A stretch of 64,000 nucleotides of DNA. It comes from Symbiodinium kawagutii (lineage: Eukaryota; Sar; Dinophyceae; Suessiales; Symbiodiniaceae). Both the position numbers and the translations under genes were made by a program. The stretch covers positions 256,499-320,498 of the forward strand of contig VSDK01020307.1 of the NCBI GenBank assembly GCA_009767595.1, given 5' to 3'. This document shows, piece by piece, positions 50,052 through 60,195 of the stretch; positions within the stretch are counted from its first letter, which is position 1, and every line of letters starts with the position of its first letter. The notes beneath the pieces are model-generated. The model was given only the letters and a program-made list of their open reading frames with translations, searched no databases and was not told the origin of the DNA.

Positions 50052-50198
50052 ATGGCTAAGTTGGCCGTTGACCTGGCAGACCAATCTGCCACCTATGCTG
50101 CCTGGGATGCCTGGTGCTTCGCAATGGATGCGATTTTGTTGTGTTCTTTGCCGCAAGCGGATCCTCCCTTGGAACTTGTAGCTGAAAAAATGCGATGA
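50052..50198 (+). CDS. candidate exon, helical protein segment
   Basis: 48 codons ATG to TGA, reading MAKLAVDLADQSATYAAWDA, WCFAMDAILLCSLPQADPPL and ELVAEKMR. The first codons overlap the preceding palindromic element (TGATGGCTAAG), so the real start may be AAG|TTGGCC. Minus frames here are shadows. Confidence 0.4.
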   Translation: MAKLAVDLADQSATYAAWDAWCFAMDAILLCSLPQADPPLELVAEKMR

Positions 50199-50343
50199 TG
50201 GATGATGGTTCGTTGTTTTGCTACGAAACATGTTTTCACTCTGCGATTTCCAATGTTTCTCTGGCCAAAGTTCCCTTTCCCTGCCAAAGTGTTGTCCCCA
50301 TCTTTCTTGCCAGAAGAGTTCCATGGACCATGTGTTTTAAAGT

Positions 50344-50405
50344 TGTAGAAGGTGGGGCTCCTTAGCTACAAGTTGGTTAATAAGCCATTTGCCTATGGTT
50401 CTTAT
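50344..50405 (+). mobile_element. TIR element family 4, left half only
   Basis: GTAGAAGGTGGGGCTCCTTA and then ACAAGTTGGTTAATAAGCCA match the left end of the copies at 57661 and 63211. Confidence 0.6.
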
Positions 50406-50451
50406 CTGGTAAAAACCTGACACTTGCCCTAATTGGAGCCTCACCTTGAAG

Positions 50452-50526
50452 CTGCTTTCAGGCAACGATATTGGAGACGTCGCTCAGATGGAATTCGTTT
50501 CAGTTAGACAAAGCCTTTTCCAGTGA
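50452..50526 (+). CDS. LRR-like exon
   Basis: Acceptor CTCACCTTGAAG|CTGCTT, phase 0; the frame is open further upstream (CPNWSLTLK). Reads LLSGNDIGDVAQMEFVSVRQ to TGA. L-L-S-G-N-D-I-G-D-V-A is the LRR strand-loop motif. Fits the same-strand LRR series. Confidence 0.5.
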   Translation: MLSGNDIGDVAQMEFVSVRQSLFQ

Positions 50527-50647
50527 GTTGTATGGGGCTGCTACTGCATGCTACTGTGATGGAAAGGTATTACTGTTTTCCCACAACCCTTTGGGAGACT
50601 GAGCTGGAAACTAAAGATCTTTTTTTTTCCGTGTAGTGAAGGTGATG

Positions 50648-50764
50648 AGGCTGTGGGTCGAAACCCCGTACCCCTGGTTCCCCTATCATTAACCATTGTT
50701 TTCCCTATGGTTTGGTTGGTGATTATAAGCCATTGTTGGTTGGTTAATATTGACCCACAGCCAT
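50648..50764 (+). mobile_element. TIR element family 2, abuts an exon
   Basis: AGGCTGTGGGTCGAAACCCC to ATTGACCCACAGCCATG. The LRR frame of the next exon is open directly from its end. Confidence 0.9.
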
Positions 50765-50822
50765 GAGAAGATTGTCATGCTTGCGTTGCCGGAACCGTGC
50801 CTCCTCCGGGTGTGCCAGTCAG

Positions 50823-50894
50823 GTTGGATTTGAAGCCTTGACCAATGCCATGCAGCACAATGCCTTTGCCCCGTCAGGGCTTGAAACGCTGTTG
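50823..50894 (+). CDS. 72 bp LRR exon, phase 0-0
   Basis: 24 codons between GTGTGCCAGTCAG|GTTGGA and GAAACGCTGTTG|GTGGCT, both phase 0. Reads VGFEALTNAMQHNAFAPSGL and then ETLL. G-F-x-A-L-x-x-A-M-x-x-N-x-F-x-x-x-G-L-x-x-L is an LRR; 24-28 residues is one repeat. The frame is also open upstream (RLSCLRCRNRASSGCASQ) to the family 2 element. Confidence 0.55.
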
Positions 50895-51189
50895 GTGGCT
50901 TGGCTCTGATGCTTTTCCGCTGCTTGGTTAGTGATGATTCCAGCAGTTCATAACCGCCCTCATGTTTGCCATAAATGTCAAGTGATCTGCTACCAAACAT
51001 GGATGTTTAATGTGGATCTCCCGTTCTTTGGATTTATTGGGGTGAATCTAGCTCTGGAGAGGCATTCATGTGAAATGAGGGGACCACCCTTTTCCGCGCG
51101 ACATGTTTCTATCCCAAGAATTTCGTGGTGGTACACCATGGCCTCAACACGTCAGATCCTGACATAGTGGCATCTCAAATGCCAAGAAT

Positions 51190-51640
51190 CTCCTGAGCAT
51201 CTTGCTTGGCTTCTCTAGCAATGACTCTTTGTGCTGATAAGTCGATAGGTCCCGTCAGCATAGATGGGCGTTTGGATAGATAGATGGATAGATAGGTAGG
51301 TAAATAGCTAGATAGGTAGGTACTGGTAGATAGTGCATAAGATAGATGGATTGACTGATCGCTTTGATTTACTTAGATCGGACAAGATGAGATTGGATAT
51401 GGGCGGATTGATGCAGAGGCGGATGCTGTAGATAAATGATGCACCGCTAGATAGATGAACATTTAGACACTTTCGACTGAATTAGATTCAGCAGTACAAA
51501 TGGTGTAGCATAAAAGCAAACAAGTAGATACATGGACAACAATAGATTGGGCTTTGTCGGATCAGATGAATTACAATGAGATAGACAGACTGATGCTTAC
51601 AGATGAGATAGACTAGCCAGCCAACCATTGCCAGACAACC
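51190..51640. repeat. degenerate (AGAT)n tract
   Basis: GATAGATAGATGGATAGATA and diverged AGATAGACTAGATG words to ~51610; no coding. Confidence 0.8.
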
Positions 51641-51655
51641 ATTTCATGGGACCAG

Positions 51656-51776
51656 GCATTTCTCGAGACAAATTTCCTTGCAGATTCCAAGGTCATGGGC
51701 AACCGCATCACAGACGCAGGAGTCATTGGGTTATTGGGGGACTCTGGCATCCTCGAGTGCAGTTTCGTAGCCACGG
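51656..51776 (+). CDS. LRR exon
   Basis: From TTCATGGGACCAG|GCATTT (phase 0) to GCCACGG|GTAGGTAG. Reads AFLETNFLADSKVMGNRITD and then AGVIGLLGDSGILECSFVAT. G-N-R-I-T-D-A-G-V-I-G-L-L is the LRR loop-helix signature. Good splice edges on both sides. Confidence 0.6.
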
Positions 51777-51789
51777 GTAGGTAGATGGT

Positions 51790-52200
51790 GATGCAGGAAC
51801 TCCTGGGTTTGCATCCTAATAGTCAAGCCCGAGGTGTGTTTTTTTCACTCTTTGTAATTCTTACTGGGTGAATTTTTGAGAGGGTTGCAATTCACCTAGC
51901 AATGCACTGAGAATAAGAGTTCAGATGTCAAACATGGGGAATGATGATGAAAAGCATTTTTAGATTTACCGTTAGCAATCTTCATTCTCAATAGAGGCAT
52001 TTAAGTCAACTGAACTCTTTGAAAAGTTGATGCGGTGAGAGAAAAAGAATAACCCTGATGGTTGATGTTTGCTCCTAATCATCACTGATGATCAGAAAAG
52101 CATCCATCATTAATTGTCAAACAGTACATCATCGCAAATAACTTCTCACCAATGCATTATTGCAGCAACCGGATGATGGAGTGATGATTGATAGTAGCAC
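51790..52200 (+). other. no gene seen
   Basis: AT-rich with short direct repeats; no credible frame or element. Confidence 0.5.
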
Positions 52201-52407
52201 ATTGCTTTAACCAGTTGGTCGATCATTGAATCACCATTTTGGCATGACATATAAGTACAAGCTGGTGATTGTATCATATTGTTTGTCTCGTTGTACTTCA
52301 TGCCTTTTCGCTGCTGCAAGCCTCACAATAGTCGAAATGCAGCATTTTTTGCCCAACATACGTCGTGTATTGACAGTTCTGCAAGACCTGCCATGGTCAA
52401 AGCATGT

Positions 52408-52541
52408 TACAAGGTGGAGGCTCCTAGTTAGCTAAGTTGGCTTTTAAGTAGGCTTAACCACCGGTCGTGATATATATTCACATATAGATAAAACTACAAT
52501 CAAACGGCTTAGTAGTCAACTTATAACTACGAGGCCCCATT
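52408..52541 (+). mobile_element. TIR element family 4, diverged
   Basis: TTACAAGGTGGAGGCTCCTA to CTTATAACTACGAGGCCCCA, with an inserted TATATATTCACATATA centre. Confidence 0.7.
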
Positions 52542-52647
52542 TGTTTTGCCAAACAGGGTAAATGATAACAAATGAACTAAATCGTTGAGCTCAACCAGCC
52601 GACTAGGAATATGTGATCATAGCCAACATCAATGGCTAGACAAATAA

Positions 52648-52787
52648 TGAGTTGGGGGTTTGATTGATATGTTTTTCTTTGCAGTTTTTGGAATGGTCGG
52701 CTCATGGAATATTGTTCAGCACGGCAAATCCGTGGGAAGCCCCGGCAAAAAGGTTTTTCACAGGGGTTGAAACCACCAATCAAATAA
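52648..52787 (+). mobile_element. TIR element family 1, eroded
   Basis: Left GAGTTGGGGGTTTGATTGA and right CACAGGGGTTGAAACCACCA survive; the middle (52680-52755) is replaced by GC-richer sequence that may contain a small exon (TTTCTTTGCAG|TTTTTG). Confidence 0.5.
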
Positions 52788-53094
52788 TAACCTTTGCCTG
52801 CATCCTTGCATACCCTCCCCTGCCAGGTTTGTTGTCCATGGAAAAGCCTATGCAGATGGGACGGTCGCTGAGCATTGAGCAATGGACAATCTACATTGCG
52901 TCAGGTCACACTTATTGACTGGGTTTGCTGTCAGTGTGTTTGTCGTTCAAATATTCAATTAAGGTGACTGGGTCATATGGTTTTTCAACCAGTGTGACCT
53001 GGTCATATTGTTTTTTTTCCCGAATGCGTAGCACGGGTTCTCGTTTCATAGTGGGGGTCTGGGGGTGGAGACGTGTTCGCTGGACGTTGCGTTT

Positions 53095-53165
53095 ACGACC
53101 GCAACCGTCAGCAACCGTTCGCAACCGTTCGCAACCGGACGCAACCGTTCGCCGCCGTTCGCGGT
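53095..53165. repeat. short (CAACCGTTCG)n-type repeat
   Basis: GCAACCGTTC recurs about five times with GACGCAACC variants; GC-rich, open in several frames. Confidence 0.8.
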
Positions 53166-53339
53166 AGGGCCGGAAGGCCCGTACCATTGGGGGAAGCGTG
53201 TGGAGGTGGTCAGTTTGCGTGGTGATGCGTGTCCTGCGGCCTGGTTTTGCGTGACAGGCATGGCACTTTGTAGCATCTCAGCATGTCTCATGACGCTTCC
53301 CAAGTCCACTTTGCGTGGCAGGCGCAAGGGATTGGACAC

Positions 53340-53507
53340 CTCTCTCATTAGTGTGCTTCGTGACTGGCACACAAAATGCATTGTAATGGCTGCGTAATTG
53401 CTACGTCCGTGTGATTGTTGCTCTTGCGCTGGCGTGCAAATCGCATTGTAATGGCTGCGTCAAGTTGACTTTTGGTGACTTACTATCATATGAAACGCAT
53501 TGTAATT
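53340..53507. repeat. GCATTGTAATGGCTGCGT repeats at gap edge
   Basis: CAYTGTAATGGCTGCGT occurs at 53380 and 53443 and GCATTGTAAT again at 53498, running into the gap: a ~60 bp imperfect tandem repeat. Confidence 0.75.
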
Positions 53508-54343
53508 NNNNNNNNNNNNNNNNNNNNNNNNNNNNNNNNNNNNNNNNNNNNNNNNNNNNNNNNNNNNNNNNNNNNNNNNNNNNNNNNNNNNNNNNNNNNN
53601 NNNNNNNNNNNNNNNNNNNNNNNNNNNNNNNNNNNNNNNNNNNNNNNNNNNNNNNNNNNNNNNNNNNNNNNNNNNNNNNNNNNNNNNNNNNNNNNNNNNN
53701 NNNNNNNNNNNNNNNNNNNNNNNNNNNNNNNNNNNNNNNNNNNNNNNNNNNNNNNNNNNNNNNNNNNNNNNNNNNNNNNNNNNNNNNNNNNNNNNNNNNN
53801 NNNNNNNNNNNNNNNNNNNNNNNNNNNNNNNNNNNNNNNNNNNNNNNNNNNNNNNNNNNNNNNNNNNNNNNNNNNNNNNNNNNNNNNNNNNNNNNNNNNN
53901 NNNNNNNNNNNNNNNNNNNNNNNNNNNNNNNNNNNNNNNNNNNNNNNNNNNNNNNNNNNNNNNNNNNNNNNNNNNNNNNNNNNNNNNNNNNNNNNNNNNN
54001 NNNNNNNNNNNNNNNNNNNNNNNNNNNNNNNNNNNNNNNNNNNNNNNNNNNNNNNNNNNNNNNNNNNNNNNNNNNNNNNNNNNNNNNNNNNNNNNNNNNN
54101 NNNNNNNNNNNNNNNNNNNNNNNNNNNNNNNNNNNNNNNNNNNNNNNNNNNNNNNNNNNNNNNNNNNNNNNNNNNNNNNNNNNNNNNNNNNNNNNNNNNN
54201 NNNNNNNNNNNNNNNNNNNNNNNNNNNNNNNNNNNNNNNNNNNNNNNNNNNNNNNNNNNNNNNNNNNNNNNNNNNNNNNNNNNNNNNNNNNNNNNNNNNN
54301 NNNNNNNNNNNNNNNNNNNNNNNNNNNNNNNNNNNNNNNNNNN
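53508..54343. other. assembly gap (836 N)
   Basis: Bounded left by a ~60 bp repeat and right by a 14 bp minisatellite. Confidence 0.95.
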
Positions 54344-54345
54344 TT

Positions 54346-55142
54346 TACCAAGAGTGTCTCACCAAGAGTGTCTCACCAGGAGTGTCTCACCAAGAGTGTC
54401 CCACCAAGAGTGTCCCACCAAGAGTGTCCCACCAAGAGTGTCCCACCAAGAGTGTCCCACCAAGAGTGTCCCACCAAGAGTGTCCCACCAAGAGTGTCCC
54501 ACCAAGAGTGTCCCACCAAGAGTGTCCCACCAAGAGTGTCCCACCAAGAGTGTCCCACCAAGAGTGTCCCACCAAGAGTGTCCCACCAAGAGTGTCCCAC
54601 CAAGAGTGTCCCACCAAGAGTGTCCCACCAAGAGTGTCCCACCAAGAGTGTCCCACCAAGAGTGTCCCACCAAGAGTGTCCCACCAAGAGTGTCCCACCA
54701 AGAGTGTCCCACCAAGAGTGTCCCACCAAGAGTGTCCCACCAAGAGTGTCCCACCAAGAGTGTCCCACCAAGAGTGTCCCACCAAGAGTGTCCCACCAAG
54801 AGTGTCCCACCAAGAGTGTCCCACCAAGAGTGTCCCACCAAGAGTGTCCCACCAAGAGTGTCCCACCAAGAGTGTCCCACCAAGAGTGTCCCACCAAGAG
54901 TGTCCCACCAAGAGTGTCCCACCAAGAGTGTCCCACCAAGAGTGTCCCACCAAGAGTGTCCCACCAAGAGTGTCCCACCAAGAGTGTCCCACCAAGAGTG
55001 TCCCACCAAGAGTGTCCCACCAAGAGTGTCCCACCAAGAGTGTCCCACCAAGAGTGTCCCACCAAGAGTGTCCCACCAAGAGTGTCCCACCAAGAGTGTC
55101 CCACCAAGAGTGTCTCACCAAGATTGTCTTACAAAGAGTGTG
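54346..55142. repeat. 14 bp minisatellite, about 57 copies
   Basis: Unit CCACCAAGAGTGTC, nearly perfect through the core, with GTCTCACCA variants at the left and ATTGTCTTACAAAG at the right end. Because 14 is not a multiple of 3, every + frame gives the same 14-residue peptide (TKSVPPRVSHQECP). Long ORFs here are artefacts of homogeneity. True length is unknown because of the gap. Confidence 0.97.
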
Positions 55143-55243
55143 AGCATTCGGGTTCGTGGGCTCCATCTTGTTTTTTTCAAGAAGTATGACCTGGCGATGG
55201 ATGATTTTTTTAAAAGTCAGTCACCACAAGTAACGAATGGTAA

Positions 55244-55346
55244 CTGGTTGGTGGTTGGCTGAACATTTGTTTGCTTTCCCTAGTGTTGAACAAAGGTTGG
55301 CTGATTGACCAGTATGTTTCGTAGAGGTGGTTCAACCACCAACCAG
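55244..55346 (+). mobile_element. TIR element family 1, diverged
   Basis: CTGGTTGGTGGTTGGCTGA to GGTGGTTCAACCACCAACCAG; interior TTTCCCTAGTGTTGAACAAA. It begins ~100 bp after the minisatellite. Confidence 0.85.
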
Positions 55347-55740
55347 TTATTGAATGGTTTTACTGTCATTGGCGCAATGTTTTGAAGCCTCTGTATTTGC
55401 TGGAGTTCGTAGTTCGTGTGAAAATGTATTTTTTTGGTTTCAGTGGTCACACAGAAAAGCCGGGAAGCTGAAGTTTCAAGCGACACAGAGTCTTGGGCTA
55501 CTGCCCGGTGTTCCCTTTGGCCAATAGTAACCATAGCAGTTCCCCTTTGATATTGAATCAGCTGATTATAGTACCAGCGAGTCGGAATTTTGGAGTCTAG
55601 CTGACGGGGGTACCACTGTTCATTGCGCAGTTGTTGTGTAGTTCGGGAGGTTGAACTCTAGCAGCTTAGTTTGGTCAAAGCCTGGCGCTTGTTGCTGGGC
55701 GAACCGTGGGCGAAACGTAAGCTTTCAAGGAGCAGAGGAT

Positions 55741-55853
55741 GAATGGTTGATCCTGCAAGGGTAGACCTACTCCCTATTGATTTGCAGGCGGTCATGGTGG
55801 TGCCCACTCCAGCAACAGGAGTCAGAGTCTCACCTGCCAGATCGGTGGAGTAG
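55741..55853 (+). CDS. weak exon candidate, strand ambiguous
   Basis: + frame MVDPARVDLLPIDLQAVMVV and then PTPATGVRVSPARSVE, with acceptor TTGATTTGCAG|GCGGTC inside. The minus frame over 55658-55879 (NQVSLEAYSTDLAGETLTPV) is as good. Confidence 0.25.
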
Positions 55854-56372
55854 GCCTCAAGAGAAACTTGATTGGCCATCTAATATCAACAGTTTCTTGG
55901 GTCAAAATATCAATTTATATCTAATATCTACCAATTTCTAATATCAACACTTTCTTGGGTCACAAGTGTTGCTGAGACCTTGTTCTGGTCAAAATGCAAT
56001 TTATTGCGATTGCAGAGCGGCGAAATTGCTAGGAGTGGTGCCCGGTTGGTGTGAACTGCCATGCTGCCATGATGGGTTACAACGCAGCACTATCATTTGC
56101 TGTCCATGCATGGTGTGATTGGGATCTTGTAGATTTCCGTGCTCCAAATTGGTATTGTTTCAGCCCTATAATTTTCACTCATGCAAGAACATAGATTCAG
56201 ACTTAGATACAGGCTTGCACACATAACCACACATATTTAGATGTCTTGAATTTTGCCTGCCTATACATGTCCGATATGAATATATGTCTATCCTTTGATT
56301 CACAGATGTATATGCACACATACCATCACATACCTGACATACCTATACTCACACTGAACGTTGATGTTCCAG

Positions 56373-56427
56373 CTGAGGCTTCAAGCCCTGCAGGGCTTCG
56401 GGGTTGGCAATGGCATCACTGATGAAG
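56373..56427 (+). CDS. LRR exon starting CAG|CTGAGG
   Basis: From GTTGATGTTCCAG|CTGAGG (phase 0) to ACTGATGAAG|GTGGCG. Reads LRLQALQGFGVGNGITDE. L-R-L-Q-x-L then G-N-G-I-T-D-E-G is a full LRR strand-loop. The frame stays open to TGA 56481 if the donor is unused. Confidence 0.6.
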
Positions 56428-56489
56428 GTGGCGATGCAACCCCGATGCTGTGGATCCATACGATCCTCAGCAACCTGCGATGAGTAATT

Positions 56490-57120
56490 GCAGTACTTCT
56501 TAGATCAATAGTGCCACAGTGCTTAAGATAATGGCTAAATAGTGGTGACCAATGGTTAAACGTTGGTGACATAGTGGCTATCAATGATGGATACGAGTAA
56601 TGGTTAAATAGAGTTTATTCAGATTCATGATTAGATAGTGACTACTGTACTGTTTACACAATTATTAATAGTGGCTATCAATTATAAGATGATGGTTCAG
56701 TAGTGGCTATCAACACCTAGATTATGCTTAGGTGGTGATCATTGGCGTCAAACAGTGGGTAAAGGATGATTAATGACAATGTTGGTTTCAAAATGGTTGG
56801 ACAATGGTTAGCGCCCATGATTCATCATGGTTAGCAAGTTCACGGACAATATAATGTTTCCATGTTTGATGGATCATGTGATGAGACGAAAAGGCTACTG
56901 GTGAATTATGAAGCTCCGAATGGGAACATCGTAAATGTTGGGTAAGGCTCATCATTTGCCAAACATCTCAGAGGGATAGCATTAAAATCTATGTTGTTTG
57001 CGTTTGCAGGGTAGGATGATTTGACGCGACACCGCTATTGCAGAACCGACGGGGTTGGATTAACATGATGGTTCTGGAAGGGTTACAACAACATACATGG
57101 TGCACATCCATTCGCTGTTC
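56490..57120 (+). other. G/T-rich intron-like tract after LRR exon
   Basis: TAGTGGCTATCAATGATGG and GGTTAAATAGTGG words; no frame. Same post-exon character as at 5.1 and 17.7 kb. Confidence 0.6.
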
Positions 57121-57163
57121 TAGGAGGTGCTCTTCGTTAGGCAGAAATATTGCCTTTTTGTAT

Positions 57164-57290
57164 GTGGCAATGGGTCAATACTGACCAACCAACACATAGA
57201 TAGTCGTTCACATCCAAACAATTACACGAGTTTAGCTTATGGGATGTTCACCAGGGATGCAGTGTTTTTTGACCCACAACCGCGCAGTGG
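57164..57290 (-). mobile_element. TIR element family 2, eroded, reversed
   Basis: GGCAATGGGTCAATACTGAC at the left and GTTTTTTGACCCACAACCG at the right; the centre is diverged. Confidence 0.55.
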
Positions 57291-57541
57291 ATCAGTGTCA
57301 GGAATGTCAGGGGCTGGTTGGTAGTCGCAGGTGGATATCGTTTGAACTTGATTGATGAGTGCACCGGGGTTTCAAAACGTTTCCCTCCTTCAGGAGTCAA
57401 TTTTATTAGTCCACTTTCTTCCTGAATCATTCACTTGTTTTAAAACTTTGCCACTGTTGGGCCTCGACACTCAGACATGTTACTTGACACTTCTCCTTGC
57501 TTTTTGTTACCTTACCTGCTGCTTGCCCACACAAAGGATAC

Positions 57542-57652
57542 GCGAACCCCGGTGGGGCAGGTCTGCAGATCTTGGTGAATGCTAGCGCTGCTGGCCATGT
57601 GCCCCGGCTGCAGGACAGGCGGAAGCTTCCCGACTCGTTTTTTGGGCGTTAG
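57542..57652 (+). CDS. LRR-like exon
   Basis: 37 codons, reading ANPGGAGLQILVNASAAGHV and then PRLQDRRKLPDSFFGR to TAG. N-P-x-G-x-x-G-L-Q-x-L-V-x-A-x-x-x-G-x-V-P-x-L fits the helix and linker of a ribonuclease-inhibitor LRR. Acceptor could be GGTCTGCAG|ATCTTG (phase 0), which would cut the first part. A family 4 element starts 9 bp after the stop. Confidence 0.45.
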   Translation, partial: ANPGGAGLQILVNASAAGHVPRLQDRRKLPDSFFGR

Positions 57653-57660
57653 CTGAATGG

Positions 57661-57786
57661 TACAAGGTGGGGCACCCAAGATAGCGATTCGTTGGTTTAT
57701 AACTAGGGTAACTACTAGTTGTGGTAGATATAACTATAGTTAAATGGCTTATGAATCAACTTATAACCAGGGGGCACCACCTTGTA
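57661..57786 (+). mobile_element. TIR element family 4
   Basis: 126 bp; TACAAGGTGGGGCACCC at the left, GGGGGCACCACCTTGTA at the right, with inner TTATAACTAGGGTAACTAC and complements. Confidence 0.9.
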
Positions 57787-58302
57787 AGGAAGGAGTTATT
57801 CATGGCAGATGGCAACAACAGTGAAACCATTGGGTTGATAAGGCTATGGTTAGTTGTTGATGGTAGCTCGCGCGCCTCAACTGCAAACCATTTTGCATCG
57901 GGGTAGCGCCCCCTTCTGAACTAAACAGAACTGTGGAGAGCCACCATTCTTACCAGGATTTATACATCATGCACATTTAACTCAGCATACCTGTTCAATT
58001 TAGTGACGAGGAATCTCTTGAGCGATGTTCCATACTTCCGAACCTGCTGTACTTTCTTGAAAGAGTTGCTACTGAGAACTCCGGCCAGCTGAGAGAGCAG
58101 CCAATTAATGACACCTGGGAGACTTTAGCAAGCAAGTGTTTTCAAGCAAGTGTCATTAATGTCCAAAGTAATGTTTGAATCTAAGACGCAAGTGTCATTA
58201 ATATCTTAATTAAGTGTCATAGAAGCCCTGGCAAAAAAGTGTCATCCGTCCGACACCTGGTCTTTGAAGCCTTGGGTGTAGCTGACGGATGTTGACGCTC
58301 AG

Positions 58303-58479
58303 CTGCTTCCTTCCCACAGCTGGGAGCCCTCGTGGCAGGAGCTGCACTTGACGGAGAACCCTTTGACCGACCCGGGCGTGGCATCTCTGCTGCGAGCTCG
58401 AAAGGATGGCGCAGCGCTCTTGCACTTGGTACACTTGGGCCTGGAAGGAACCCGAACCAGCGCCCTGGCAGGCAGTGGA
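58303..58479 (+). CDS. 177 bp LRR exon, phase 0-0
   Basis: 59 codons between GATGTTGACGCTCAG|CTGCTT and GGCAGTGGA|GTGAAA, both phase 0. Reads SWEPSWQELHLTENPLTDPG, VASLLRARKDGAALLHLVHL and GLEGTRTSALAGSG. W-x-E-L-x-L-x-x-N-P-L-T-D-P-G-V-A-S-L-L-x-A then L-x-x-L-x-L-x-G-T is about two LRRs, the best LRR hit here. A 223-codon frame on the opposite strand (58299-58970) overlaps it and is treated as mostly shadow. Confidence 0.7.
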
Positions 58480-58631
58480 GTGAAACCCGGCTGATTGTAG
58501 GTGTAGTCCATGGGAGTTGTTGATGATTCTAGGTGCTTGTGTTGTTTGAGTTGCGTTTTCTTTCTTTTGCGCTCGGTATCAACATGTATAGTCACCCAAG
58601 AGAAGTATTCTTGTGGGTCACTGTCCAGTGA

Positions 58632-59076
58632 GTGCCCTTCACAGTTGGACAAATAGCACGAAGAAACGCTACCTATTGGGAGAGACTGAGGGTGCTGGTT
58701 ATATATGTACGGCCGGGGCTCCAAGATAATCTTCGAATGAAAACGCAACACAAACATCCAAACTGGCAGATCTTGTTGTTCGTTGTGGGGATCTTCGCCA
58801 GGGATCACCAGCGTGTTTGCGTGGGCACCTATTTCTTTCTTGTACATCCTGTTGGGGACTCGCAGCATGTGGGCCTGTAACCTGGGAAATGCGGTGGTGT
58901 CTTGTACATTTATAAATTTGCTGCTCTGTGCATATTTGGCAGGTTGTTTTTTCCAATTGGATCCAATCATCAGGTCTGATGCGTTTATACATTTGTTTTG
59001 TGCGCACGGTTTCGCATCTCTGGTGCCTACGAAGAAAGATCATCTCCCAGCATTGTTTGTTGTTGCCGGTTTTTGA
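58632..59076. other. open in several frames, coding unresolved
   Basis: + frames (YWERLRVLVIYVRPGLQDNL; AWAPISFLYILLGTRSMWAC) and a minus frame (EGHSLDSDPQEYFSWVTIHV) are all open for 80-220 codons. At least one is probably real, since chance overlap of three is unusual, but no motif decides. Confidence 0.3.
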
Positions 59077-59619
59077 CAGAAAACTGCAGCCTTAGTTGTT
59101 GACGGGGTAATGTCTTTGACTGGGACGGGTCTTTGCATTTGTAGGTATAAGTGAATGTGTTCAGTATTCTGCACAAGTGCACATGCTATTCTTTATAGGC
59201 TAGTATCGTGAGCAGTCTTCTGTTTTGTTCTAATTTCATTGTCAGCCTATTGTGCTTTGGCCAACGTCATGCTTGGGACCTTTCAAAATCCCTGGCGATG
59301 CCTCACATATGTTCATTGGTCCTAGCCGCAACAATGGATCATTTCAGACCATGAGCGTTTACTTACCATTATTACCATATTTACTTGTTTACCATTTCAG
59401 AATGTTGTGGGTCAAGAACCAGTACCCCTTGTAAAAAACCTAGACATGAACAATACATCACAGCCGACTGCGTTCGGATATTCACCCAGCTTCTGATTTT
59501 GTACGGTCGTTTCACCTGCAACTATGTAATTTGTTGGTGTAATCCCTTTCATTGTTGGTCTTTATACCATCTTTTCAACCATCAACCATTGTTAGCCATA
59601 TGGATAATGTGTTATAACG

Positions 59620-59955
59620 GATAATGTGTTACTAACTATTGTAAATTGTACAGTCTATAGTATAGTGATCACTCACTAGCCATGGTAATGCCTCACAACC
59701 AAGTACAAAGTACTATAATGGCTAGTGAAATCAGTCAAATCGATGATCAAGATCAACTAGCTGTCTAGTACCCGCTACAAATCATACATCTATAGTGTCA
59801 AAATGGATTCAACCACTACGTCACTATGTTGCAGGTCATGATAATATATAATTGGTTATAACCATGGTCAGAATCAGTATAACCCACTAGTTCCAATGAA
59901 TACTATGACTAGTAACCATTATTATAGCCAATGGCTTAAGTGGGGTCCCTTAGGT
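59620..59955 (+). other. A/C/T-rich intron-like tract
   Basis: CACTAGCCATGG and CTATAGTGTC words leading to exon 59962; no frame. Confidence 0.5.
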
Positions 59956-59961
59956 CCTTAA

Positions 59962-60195
59962 TTATCTTCAAGGATCAACCCTTCGATCCGGACCTCACGA
60001 CGCTTCGCCTGGCTTGAGGCGCGCGGCTCCGTCGAGCTGTACTCGATGAGTTGGAAAGGGATGGCGGTGGATGAAAAATCCGCAGCGGTTTCAGCAGCCT
60101 GGGAGTGGCTGCCGCTGGGTGCCGCTGGTTGCGTTTCGTTGTTCGAAATGCATGCAGAGCAACATGCGCTACTTCTTTGGATGGCTGAACTATGA
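59962..60195 (+). CDS. candidate exon, well-mixed composition
   Basis: 77 codons; probable acceptor ATTATCTTCAAG|GATCAA. Reads RRFAWLEARGSVELYSMSWK, GMAVDEKSAAVSAAWEWLPL, GAAGCVSLFEMHAEQHALLL and WMAEL, TGA 60193. A GC-rich first half against AT-rich flanks, ending exactly where a family 1 element begins. Function unknown. Confidence 0.5.
   Translation, partial: LSSRINPSIRTSRRFAWLEARGSVELYSMSWKGMAVDEKSAAVSAAWEWLPLGAAGCVSLFEMHAEQHALLLWMAEL

Noticed and set aside
53411..55262. Frames of 244-596 codons over the gap and 14 bp minisatellite
   Set aside because: Composed of N and a homogeneous repeat open in every frame; no independent coding signal.
58299..58970. 223-codon minus frame
   Set aside because: Its C-terminal third is the antisense of the clear LRR exon at 58303-58479. 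The rest could be coding, but competing + frames exist, so it is listed only as unresolved.
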